Shown here: positions 25,878 to 32,070 of the stretch, one piece after another
How the letters are laid out: every line of letters starts with the position of its first letter
Numbering within the stretch: position 1 is the first letter of the stretch
Origin: Saprospiraceae bacterium
Lineage (GTDB): Bacteria > Bacteroidota > Bacteroidia > Chitinophagales > Saprospiraceae
Assembly (NCBI GenBank): GCA_015490715.1
Contig: WFXH01000068.1
Coordinates: forward strand, 1 to 32,070
Direction of reading: 5' to 3'
DNA length: 32,070 bases
Position numbers and translations under genes: made by a program
The notes under the pieces: generated by a model
Seen by the model: the letters and a program-made list of their open reading frames with translations, nothing else
What the model was told of the DNA's origin: nothing
Database searches by the model: none

Positions 25878-26873
25878 ATGCGTATGAAATGGTGCATTTA
25901 CTTACCACTGCTTGTCCTTTTCACCACTACGGGGTTACTTCGTGCCCAGATGGTAGCCGATTTCGAATCCCACGGGCTCGGCTTAGACACCTTTGCCAAC
26001 GGTGCAGACAGCAGCCGCGGGTTTTGGGAGCCATCCGAGCAAGACAGCACTTTGTGGTTTCCGACCGAGTACAATTTTGAGTACGGCTACTGGTCTGGAG
26101 GATGGGCTTTATCTACCATGCGCGACGACACCACACGCGGGTATACCAACTTGTATTCCGCCATCACAGCAGGCGGTGTGCAGTCCCCCACGTACGCCAT
26201 CGGCCAGCAAGGATCGAAAATTCACGTGCGCTCCCTCCATGCACTCAAGCCCCTCTCCGTCTACATCACCAACACAACCTATGCCTATTGGAGCATGAAA
26301 GAGGGCGATCAGTTTGCCAAAAAATTTGGCGGCGACGACGGTACCGACCCCGACTACTTCGTACTGCGCATCTACGGATACAAAGACGGCCACAAAGACA
26401 CCGTCCACTACGTCGAATTTTACTTGGCCGACTATCGCTTCGACGACAGCACCAAAGATTACATCGTCGACAGCTGGACGCGCGTGGATTTGTCACCTCT
26501 CGGCTATGTCGACAGCTTAGAGTTTGTGCTCAGCTCGTCCGATGTAGGCCCCTACGGCATCAACACCCCCCTGTTTTTCGCCATCGATAGCCTGACCTTC
26601 CAGGTGCAATCGACCTATGCCAGCAGTGTGGAAAAGCCCTTTGTGCTCCGCAGCTATCCCAACCCCGCCACGGATCAGCTGCAAGTCGAAATACCGCAAG
26701 CAGGTACCCTGATCATTGTCGATGCACAGGGGCAGCGGGTATGGCATAAAATCGTTGGCCCCGGTACACATCGGCTCTCTGTCCATCAGTGGACCAACGG
26801 AATGTACACCATACGATATCGGCCACAAGACGGTCCCCATATCTACGCGAAGCGCATAGTAAAATGGAGGTAA
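25878..26873 (+). CDS. DUF4465 surface protein with T9SS sorting domain
   Basis: 331 residues; ATG 25884 gives MKWCIYLPLL and is equally plausible. After the signal peptide (cut near LLRAQ) comes a DUF4465 domain (about 25-245), with FESHGLGLDTFANG, WSGGWALSTMRDDT, NTTYAYWSMKEGDQF, GDDGTDPDYFVLRIYG, VEFYLADYRF and the closing DSWTRVDLSPLGYVDSLEF. The C-terminal 70 residues are a T9SS type A sorting domain (SYPNPATDQLQVEIPQAG to RIVKW). DUF4465 proteins are regular members of Bacteroidota B12 uptake loci and are thought to be surface B12-capture factors; direct B12 binding here is inferred. It starts 7 nt after btuB. Confidence 0.85.
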   Translation: MRMKWCIYLPLLVLFTTTGLLRAQMVADFESHGLGLDTFANGADSSRGFWEPSEQDSTLWFPTEYNFEYGYWSGGWALSTMRDDTTRGYTNLYSAITAGGVQSPTYAIGQQGSKIHVRSLHALKPLSVYITNTTYAYWSMKEGDQFAKKFGGDDGTDPDYFVLRIYGYKDGHKDTVHYVEFYLADYRFDDSTKDYIVDSWTRVDLSPLGYVDSLEFVLSSSDVGPYGINTPLFFAIDSLTFQVQSTYASSVEKPFVLRSYPNPATDQLQVEIPQAGTLIIVDAQGQRVWHKIVGPGTHRLSVHQWTNGMYTIRYRPQDGPHIYAKRIVKWR

Positions 26874-26935
26874 TGTTCCACCGTGTCCGAATATCAAACG
26901 TCTATCAGGTAGAGGAACTAAGCGCCATTATTGGG

Positions 26936-27988
26936 ATGAATTATCGGCTCGCCTCCCTCAAAGTGAGGGTGGGCGGGCTATTCTCTTATGGTAAGGCCGT
27001 GTGGTGGAACATCCTCCTACTTTTGTTTGGTACGGTCTCCACGTATGGGCAATATCCCCCGCCGGCAGGACAGCCGGGCAGTACGGCCATCTACAAGGAC
27101 AGCATCATTATCGAGCGATGGGCCACTGCGTGTACCGTCCAGCGCGGATGGCGCGACATTCGGACCAAAGACGACACGACTTCCTTTGGCACGCCTGCCA
27201 ATGCCTTAGGCCCCGCCGACGGCACCATCGTCTCCTTAGGGGACAGCGGCATTGCACTTCTCTTCTTCGACCCGCCCATTAGCGACCGCCAGGGGCCCGA
27301 TTTTGCCGTGTTTGAAAACGCCTTTAACGACTCCTTCCTCGAGCTGGCCCATGTTGAGGTCAGCAGCGACGGTATCCACTTTTTGCGCTTTCCCTCCGTG
27401 TCGCTGACCGATACCGGCCAGCAGGTGGGCAGTTTTGGCACCGTAGACGCGCGCAAAATCCACAACCTCGCGGGCAAATACCGCGTCTTTTACGGCACCC
27501 CCTTCGACCTCGCCGACTTGCCCGACAGCTCCATCTGGGATCGATACGCCGTGCGCTACATCCGCCTCATCGACGTCGTCGGTGTCGTGCGCGGCCCACA
27601 TGCCACTTTTGACAGCCGAGGCGTACCCATCAACGATCCCTTCCCCACGCCCTACCATACGGGTGGCTTCGATCTCGATGCCGTGGCTGTACTTAATCCC
27701 GAAATCATCGCAACACAACAGCCCTCCTACTCCTATAGCCTCAAACTATACCCCAGTCCCAATGGCTACCTACACATCCACACCCAAAATCTCAACATCC
27801 TCAAAATGATGCTCTGCCATACAAGTGGATGGTCCATCGATGTCCACCCCTCCCACATCATTGCGACTGAGGATCACACCACCGAATGGCTCGTCGATAG
27901 TCGCTACTTACCTCCGGGTCATTATTTTATACTCGCCTACACACGCGACAATCAAATCATCCGACGATCATGGATAAAACTCCGTTAA
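26936..27988 (+). CDS. Surface protein of the B12 locus with T9SS sorting domain
   Basis: 350 residues from ATG 26936; GTG 26999 (MWWNILLLLFG) is an alternative. The signal peptide ends near TYGQ. The main domain (about 45-280) has GTPANALGPADGTIVSLGDSG, GPDFAVFENAFNDSFLELAHVEVSSDGIHF, GTVDARKIHNLAGKYRV, GTPFDL and the closing GGFDLDAVAVLN. This arrangement is that of secreted proteins regularly found next to DUF4465 in B12 loci; it looks like a carbohydrate-binding-type jelly roll, but the ligand is unknown. The C-terminus (LYPSPNGYLHI to SWIKL) is a T9SS sorting domain. It overlaps the BtuG-like gene by 19 nt. A GC-rich hairpin at 26950-26975 falls in its first codons. Confidence 0.75.
   Translation: MNYRLASLKVRVGGLFSYGKAVWWNILLLLFGTVSTYGQYPPPAGQPGSTAIYKDSIIIERWATACTVQRGWRDIRTKDDTTSFGTPANALGPADGTIVSLGDSGIALLFFDPPISDRQGPDFAVFENAFNDSFLELAHVEVSSDGIHFLRFPSVSLTDTGQQVGSFGTVDARKIHNLAGKYRVFYGTPFDLADLPDSSIWDRYAVRYIRLIDVVGVVRGPHATFDSRGVPINDPFPTPYHTGGFDLDAVAVLNPEIIATQQPSYSYSLKLYPSPNGYLHIHTQNLNILKMMLCHTSGWSIDVHPSHIIATEDHTTEWLVDSRYLPPGHYFILAYTRDNQIIRRSWIKLR
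26950..26975 (+). repeat. GC-rich hairpin between DUF4465 gene and next gene
   Basis: CCCTCA, loop AAG, TGAGGG, flanked by CGCC and GGCG with a small bulge, give a 10-bp stem. No T-run follows. It could be a partial terminator or an RNA-stabilising stem after the DUF4465 gene. Confidence 0.45.
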
Positions 27989-29049
27989 GAGCCCTACTTT
28001 TCCGTACGTTGGCGGCCGCCATGGCGTCTTTGCTCCTCGTCTATGGCTGCATAAAGCCTAAGCCAAATCCGCCGCAAACAGCAGTCGCAGCCGTCATCTT
28101 GGTGGGTAATGAGGGGACGTTTCAATTCAACAACGCCTCCATAGGCGTATGGGATGAGACCACCAATCAATACCTCGGTGAACGCTTCCGCCAGGCCAAT
28201 CAGGCACAGCTTGGCGACATACTCCAACACATGTGGATCGACGGCGATCGACTGTGGCTGGTGGTCAACAACAGCCAGAAGATCGAAATCGTCGACCGCC
28301 GAGACTTTCGACGCATCGCCACCATTCGTCCCATCCACTCACCGCGATACGTCGCACCCGCTTCCGATACGACCGTTTGGGTGTCCCAAATCTGGGAAGA
28401 CAGTATCGTCGTCGTCCATCGACAGCGCTTCGAAGTTATGTACAAACTTCCCTTTCCACCGGGTTGGAGCGAAGACCTCCTCCCCATCGACCAGTGGATG
28501 TGGATCTCGAGCCCGTCGCTCTACACGGGCCCTGCTCAGCACCATCTCTACCGCATGCATATCGATCCACCCCATACCTTGGACAGTATTGCCGTCGGAG
28601 CATCGCCTACTCGACTCCTTCAGAGCGATGACACGACCATATGGGTGCTCTGCACAGGTCACTCCAATTCGCGCCTTCCGCCTAGCCTCTACGCAGTACA
28701 TGCCCATACATTTGAGGTGATGCACGAGCACAGCTTGCCCGTCCACACCGGTGCATTAGGCTCTGGTATGTGCTTCGACCCCAATAGTGGTAATTTGTAC
28801 ATCCTCTACGGCGATGTCTTCGTTTTAGGCACTTTGGCATCATCACCACAAATCAAAGAATGGCTACCTGCTCGAGGGAAGAGCTACTACAGCATCGGTT
28901 GGCTCACCGATATGGGAATTTTGCTCCTCGGCGACGCCGTCGACTTCGTCCAGCGCGGTGTTGTGGAAATGCGCAAGCCCCCCGATACGACACTACTCAA
29001 CAGCTTCAGAGCCGGCATCATACCATCACTATTCATTCCACACCAATAA
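27970..29049 (+). CDS. BtuG-like surface lipoprotein (YncE/DUF5074-type propeller)
   Basis: 359 residues. The lipoprotein signal ends in LLLVYGC with acceptor Cys27. The rest shows repeating blades of a seven-bladed propeller: LVGNEGTFQFNNASIGVWD, RLWLVVNNSQKIEIVDRRDFRRIATI, SPRYVAPASDTTVWVSQIWEDSIVVV, WMWISSPS, TTIWVLCTGHSN, GSGMCFDPNSGNLYILYGD. The NEG-x-F-x-x-x-NASI opening and VVNNSQKIE block are shared with DUF5074 proteins and with BtuG, which in Bacteroides thetaiotaomicron binds B12 very tightly and caps BtuB. The operon context fits this. It overlaps the previous gene by 19 nt. It is the last gene of the operon. Confidence 0.82.
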   Translation: MDKTPLRALLFRTLAAAMASLLLVYGCIKPKPNPPQTAVAAVILVGNEGTFQFNNASIGVWDETTNQYLGERFRQANQAQLGDILQHMWIDGDRLWLVVNNSQKIEIVDRRDFRRIATIRPIHSPRYVAPASDTTVWVSQIWEDSIVVVHRQRFEVMYKLPFPPGWSEDLLPIDQWMWISSPSLYTGPAQHHLYRMHIDPPHTLDSIAVGASPTRLLQSDDTTIWVLCTGHSNSRLPPSLYAVHAHTFEVMHEHSLPVHTGALGSGMCFDPNSGNLYILYGDVFVLGTLASSPQIKEWLPARGKSYYSIGWLTDMGILLLGDAVDFVQRGVVEMRKPPDTTLLNSFRAGIIPSLFIPHQ

Positions 29050-29179
29050 AACCGTAGGAATGTATGATACGCTCTTTTCCGATGAGGATACACGACAAAA
29101 ATTTTATACTCCCAACACCGTTAAAACAGACTGAAAATTGCGCTATCTTTACAGTGGAAAAACACCAAAACACTGTGGT

Positions 29180-29569
29180 ATGATGAATAGAAGAGCTACA
29201 CTTTTCAAAGCTGGTCTGCTATTGATGCTCATGACGCCTCTGCTTTACACCTCATGCAAGAAGGACAAGTGCATCGACGAGGTGCTCGGCACGTACAAGG
29301 GGACGGAATCTTGTCCTGGGGTTAACTCCAACCTGACCTTTATCGTCACGATAGGAGCGGAGGAAAACTCTGTCGTCTTCAATGTCCAGGGGACATCCAT
29401 CTCCTTTAAGGGTACACTCAACGAAGACTGTTCGGTTATCAACATTCCGAGCCAAAACATCCCTGGCATAGGCTCCGTCAATGGTTCATTTAGCATATCC
29501 GGTATCAACATGACAGGTAACCTCACATATCCCCTGGGTACCTGCTCGTACAGCATGACCAGGCAGTAA
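29180..29569 (+). CDS. Small lipoprotein, lipocalin-like size, unrecognised
   Basis: 129 residues from ATG 29180 (ATG 29183 also possible). The signal ends in LLYTSC with acceptor Cys26, followed by KKDK, which may act as a surface-export signal as in other Bacteroidota. The mature part is about 100 residues of short beta strands (LGTYKGTESC, NLTFIVTIG, SVVFNVQGTSISFKGTL, VNGSFSISGINMTGNLTY), rich in Gly, Ser, Asn and Thr, with four Cys in all after the acceptor that could form disulfides. No family is recognised. TATCTTTA near 29150 resembles a -7 promoter element. It stands alone between the B12 operon and copA. Confidence 0.65.
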   Translation: MMNRRATLFKAGLLLMLMTPLLYTSCKKDKCIDEVLGTYKGTESCPGVNSNLTFIVTIGAEENSVVFNVQGTSISFKGTLNEDCSVINIPSQNIPGIGSVNGSFSISGINMTGNLTYPLGTCSYSMTRQ

Positions 29570-29623
29570 AGCCACCATCCAAACGACATTGCCCTTTTTC
29601 AGGACCGCCCTTAAGGGAGGGAT

Positions 29624-29639
29624 GGGTACATCTTTACCC
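29624..29639 (+). terminator. Short hairpin after the small lipoprotein gene
   Basis: GGGTA, a 6-nt loop, TACCC, preceded by the 10-bp palindrome CCCTTAAGGG (29608-29617). No T-run. The 152 nt between 29569 and 29722 hold nothing else I recognise and no clear copA promoter. Confidence 0.3.
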
Positions 29640-29721
29640 TAATGCTTGAGGATGTAAAACAAGTCCCTGCTACGTGTCGTTGCTATAGAGGTATGCCGTA
29701 GTGGATGACACATTCAGAGCC

Positions 29722-31803
29722 ATGAAAAATCAATACCAGATTACCGTTGAAGGCATGAGCTGCACCAGCTGCGCTGCCAGCGTCAAAAAGCAGCTCGAAA
29801 AGATGGGGCTTCAGCAGATCAAAGTAGATTACCTGACGGGGGACGTCGTGTTCGAATCGGAGTCCGAACCCGATTACAAGCGCATCGAAGAGGGTCTCTC
29901 AGCCCTGGGATATCGCCTGAAGTCGACCGACAAGGATACTCCCTACCACGAAGTGCTCAAGCGCTATGCCCTCATCGCTGGCATACTCACCTTGCCGCTC
30001 CTCTTGCCGATGTTTGGCATCCAAGGATGGATCACCCATCCCGCCGTTCAGGCCGTTTTGTCGACCATAGTCTTTGGCTTCGGCTGGTACGTATACGGCA
30101 AAGGGGCGTGGGAGTCGCTTCGCTCAGGTAGTCCCAACATGTATGTGCTCATCCTCCTTGGTGCTACCGCTGCCTGGGTATACAGCCTCATCGGCTGGTA
30201 CTTAGGTCGCGAAGATATGATCTTCTTCGAGACGACCGCCACGATCATCACACTGGTGATCGTAGGCAGTTGGGTCGAAGCATCGGCCGTGTTTAAGACC
30301 TCCCAGGCCATCGAAAGTCTCGCTCTGCAATCGATCAAAAAGGTCAAAGTGCTCGTAGGCGGACGCGTCGAAGAGCGCGATCTCGACGAGGTCCGCCCGG
30401 GTGACCTGGTCATCGTCGAAACGGGAGAAACCATCCCCGTCGACGGCATCATCGAAAGCGGCGAAGCCGTAGCCGACGAAAGCCTCCTCACCGGCGAATC
30501 GCGCCCCGTCCCCAAGCGCAGAGGCGACAAGGTCTACGCCGGCTCCATCCTAAAAAGCGGTAGCCTACAAGTCACCACCCTCCATACGGGAGAGGGCACC
30601 GTACTATCGCAAATTGTCCAGAGCCTTCGCCAAGCGCGCCAAAACAAGAGTAAGGTCCAAAAACTGGCCGATCGCATCAGCGCCATCTTCGTGCCGACCG
30701 TGCTCGTCATTGCTGCCCTAACCTGGGCAATCAACTACTTCGCCGTCGGGACGACGATGGAGCAGGCTCTCTTGCGCGCCGTGGCTACCCTCGTCGTCGC
30801 CTGCCCCTGCGCCCTCGGACTGGCTACCCCTACTGCCGTGGCCGTAGGACTCGGTAAAGCCGCCACCAAGGGCATCATCATCAAAAACGGACTCATCTTC
30901 GAACGCATCCCCCACATACGCAAGTGGTTTTTCGACAAAACCGGCACACTCACCATGAGCTCCGACCAACAAGTCCACATCGAAATCACCCCTGAAAGTC
31001 CCGTAGACCAACCCACGCTCCTCCAGCTAATCTACACCTTAGAATCGCATTCTACCCACCCGATTGCACGCGCCATCGCCCAAAGCATCAAAGACGCCAC
31101 GATCCTGCGAGACAAAGTACGCGACATCCAGGAGATCAAGGGAAAGGGCATCACAGCTACCTATGAAGGCACTCCCATCTACATCGGCAAAGCAGAACAA
31201 AACGGCACCCTGCCGCCCAATCTCGTCGCCATCGTCAAAATCGGCGACCAGGTCGCTGCAAAGATCTTCCTCGACGAAGTCCTTCGACCCGGAGCAAAGG
31301 CCCTCATGCGCTACCTCCGTCAAAAGGGCATCGGCGTAGGACTCCTCTCCGGCGATCGCGCTGACCGCGTCGCCCATATAGCGCGTACCCTCCAAATAGA
31401 CGAATGGAAGGCCGAGCTCACCCCAGACAAAAAGATGGAAATCATCCGATCCGAACGCAAACACCACGTCGTCGCTCTCACAGGTGACGGCATCAACGAC
31501 GCTCCAGCACTCGCCGAAGCCGATGTCGGCATCTCCTTTGGCCAGGCATCCGAGCTGGCAAAATACGCCGGCGAAGTCGTCATCATCAACGAACGACTCG
31601 ACACCCTCATCCACGCCCACCGCATATCGCAAAAGACCTACCGCGTCATTCGCCAAAATCTCTTCTGGGCATTCTTTTACAATGTCTTGGCCATACCCAT
31701 AGCAGCCGCTGGCTATTTGCATCCCATGATGGCCGCACTGGCCATGGTCTTCTCCGATGTCATCGTCGTCGGCAATTCGCTCTTGCTCTACTACCGCAAG
31801 TGA
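29722..31803 (+). CDS. copA: Copper-translocating P1B-type ATPase
   Basis: 693 residues from ATG 29722 (GTG 29701 would add seven residues). One N-terminal heavy-metal-associated domain carries GMSCTSCAAS, with metal ligands Cys14 and Cys17. Membrane helices follow (about 90-245), then the actuator TGES loop (LLTGESRPVPKR), the CPC metal site at 361-363 in the sixth helix, the phosphorylated Asp405 in DKTGTLT, the HP motif in SHSTHPIARAI, and GDGINDAPALAEADVGI from 588. Two C-terminal helices end with SNS-type VVGNSLLLYY. The CPC motif and the NVLAIPIAAAGYLHP region with N and MA residues fit Cu(I) export rather than zinc or cadmium. No copper regulator gene is adjacent. Confidence 0.94.
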   Translation: MKNQYQITVEGMSCTSCAASVKKQLEKMGLQQIKVDYLTGDVVFESESEPDYKRIEEGLSALGYRLKSTDKDTPYHEVLKRYALIAGILTLPLLLPMFGIQGWITHPAVQAVLSTIVFGFGWYVYGKGAWESLRSGSPNMYVLILLGATAAWVYSLIGWYLGREDMIFFETTATIITLVIVGSWVEASAVFKTSQAIESLALQSIKKVKVLVGGRVEERDLDEVRPGDLVIVETGETIPVDGIIESGEAVADESLLTGESRPVPKRRGDKVYAGSILKSGSLQVTTLHTGEGTVLSQIVQSLRQARQNKSKVQKLADRISAIFVPTVLVIAALTWAINYFAVGTTMEQALLRAVATLVVACPCALGLATPTAVAVGLGKAATKGIIIKNGLIFERIPHIRKWFFDKTGTLTMSSDQQVHIEITPESPVDQPTLLQLIYTLESHSTHPIARAIAQSIKDATILRDKVRDIQEIKGKGITATYEGTPIYIGKAEQNGTLPPNLVAIVKIGDQVAAKIFLDEVLRPGAKALMRYLRQKGIGVGLLSGDRADRVAHIARTLQIDEWKAELTPDKKMEIIRSERKHHVVALTGDGINDAPALAEADVGISFGQASELAKYAGEVVIINERLDTLIHAHRISQKTYRVIRQNLFWAFFYNVLAIPIAAAGYLHPMMAALAMVFSDVIVVGNSLLLYYRK

Positions 31804-31858
31804 TCGCTCGACTTAGGCTGTGTTGTGCGCTTTGCTTGCATCCGTATCAAACGGTGCA

Positions 31859-32070
31859 CTATTTCATGCCCTTCAACTTTCGTACGATATCTCCTACGAT
31901 GAGCACGCCGTGATGGCGCGTGTTTTCGATAAAATAACGCGAAGTGTACAGCCCCCCTAAGACGGAACCGGCGAGGTAGAGATTGGCCACATTGCTCTCC
32001 AGCGTTTCGGGATCATGTACGGGCACGCGATGTACGCCCTCAAACTGCAGCCCTATGCCCTCCAAAAAGG
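31859..32070 (-). CDS. YpdA-like FAD-dependent thiol-disulfide reductase (partial, C-terminus only)
   Basis: About 70 C-terminal residues, open to the right edge, stop at 31859-31861. The visible part has DPETLESNVANLYLAGSV and YTSRYFIENTRHHG, the closing FAD-binding segment of YpdA-type flavoproteins (proposed bacillithiol disulfide reductases in Firmicutes, with Bacteroidota relatives). It is convergent with copA, with 55 nt between them that show no clear terminator. The N-terminal Rossmann domains are outside the window, so the assignment rests on this segment alone. Confidence 0.65.
   Translation of the reverse strand, partial: FLEGIGLQFEGVHRVPVHDPETLESNVANLYLAGSVLGGLYTSRYFIENTRHHGVLIVGDIVRKLKGMK

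Larger units (their letters stand above)
673..25890. repeat. Dispersed 9-mer GTATGAAAT (13 exact copies, both strands)
   Basis: Exact copies read GTATGAAAT on the plus strand at 2082, 2275, 15170 and 25882, and on the minus strand (ATTTCATAC on plus) at 673, 2165, 8683, 10664, 12342, 12702, 14899, 17993 and 25371; each number is the lowest coordinate of a 9-nt site. Six continue as GTATGAAATGG and a near-copy at 22523 reads CTATGAAATGG. The coordinates of this entry only span the set; the sites are dispersed and not one element. Confidence 0.7.

Noticed and set aside
29138-29180. A longer N-terminus for the small lipoprotein starting at 29138
   Set aside because: It would overlap the likely -7 element and add residues before a complete lipoprotein signal.
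1-32070. CRISPR arrays, tRNA genes, insertion sequences, integrases or attachment sites
   Set aside because: No regularly spaced repeats, cloverleaf-like sequence, transposase motif or terminal inverted repeats were seen.

Overview
The window reads as chromosomal DNA of a member of the Bacteroidota. The sequence-level reasons are a gliding-motility lipoprotein GldH, at least two secreted proteins ending in a type IX secretion (T9SS) sorting domain, small families typical of the phylum (DUF5606, DUF4465, DUF5777, a fused E1 alpha/beta dehydrogenase), and several gene starts preceded by the Bacteroidota promoter form TTG-N20/21-TAnnTTTG with hardly any Shine-Dalgarno signal. Base composition is moderate. 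I cannot assign a genus. No tRNA, rRNA, CRISPR array, IS element or integrase is visible, and gene density is very high.

Layout. (1) 1-5492, minus strand: a PpiD/SurA-type envelope foldase, then a sugar-nucleotide/polysaccharide-export operon (UDP-glucuronate decarboxylase-like enzyme, RmlB, and an SLBB polysaccharide export protein cut by the left edge). (2) 5669-8289, plus: FdhD, then an ABC ATPase/permease pair. (3) 8262-10477, minus: grpE, dnaJ, gldH. (4) 10686-11495, plus: a BtuF-like corrinoid-binding protein without an export signal. (5) 11552-20273, minus: NatA/NatB-like ABC exporter, a PNPOx-like lipoprotein, a GH3-family protein, a small unknown, RecO, fused E1 alpha-beta 2-oxoacid dehydrogenase, DUF5606, TatD. 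(6) 20411-23605, plus: a secreted coiled-coil protein, then a three-gene set of CX4CH cytochrome lipoprotein, DUF5777 barrel-like protein and di-heme cytochrome c. (7) 23680-29049, plus: a cobalamin riboswitch followed by a vitamin B12 capture operon (BtuB-type TonB receptor, DUF4465 T9SS protein, a second T9SS surface protein, BtuG-like propeller lipoprotein). (8) 29180-31803, plus: a small lipoprotein and a CopA-type copper P1B-ATPase. (9) The right edge holds the C-terminus of a YpdA-like flavoprotein on the minus strand.

How the parts fit. The riboswitch operon gives the outer-membrane and surface steps of B12 uptake, and the BtuF-like gene 12 kb away is a possible further corrinoid-binding component; no BtuC/BtuD pair is present here. 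The cytochrome set resembles a small electron path across the periplasm and outer membrane. The most unusual signal is not a gene: the 9-mer GTATGAAAT, often extended to TATGAAATGGT, occurs 13 times exactly over both strands, in several reading frames and at gene boundaries, where about 0.2 copies are expected by chance. That density resembles a DNA uptake-type or other genome-wide signal word.
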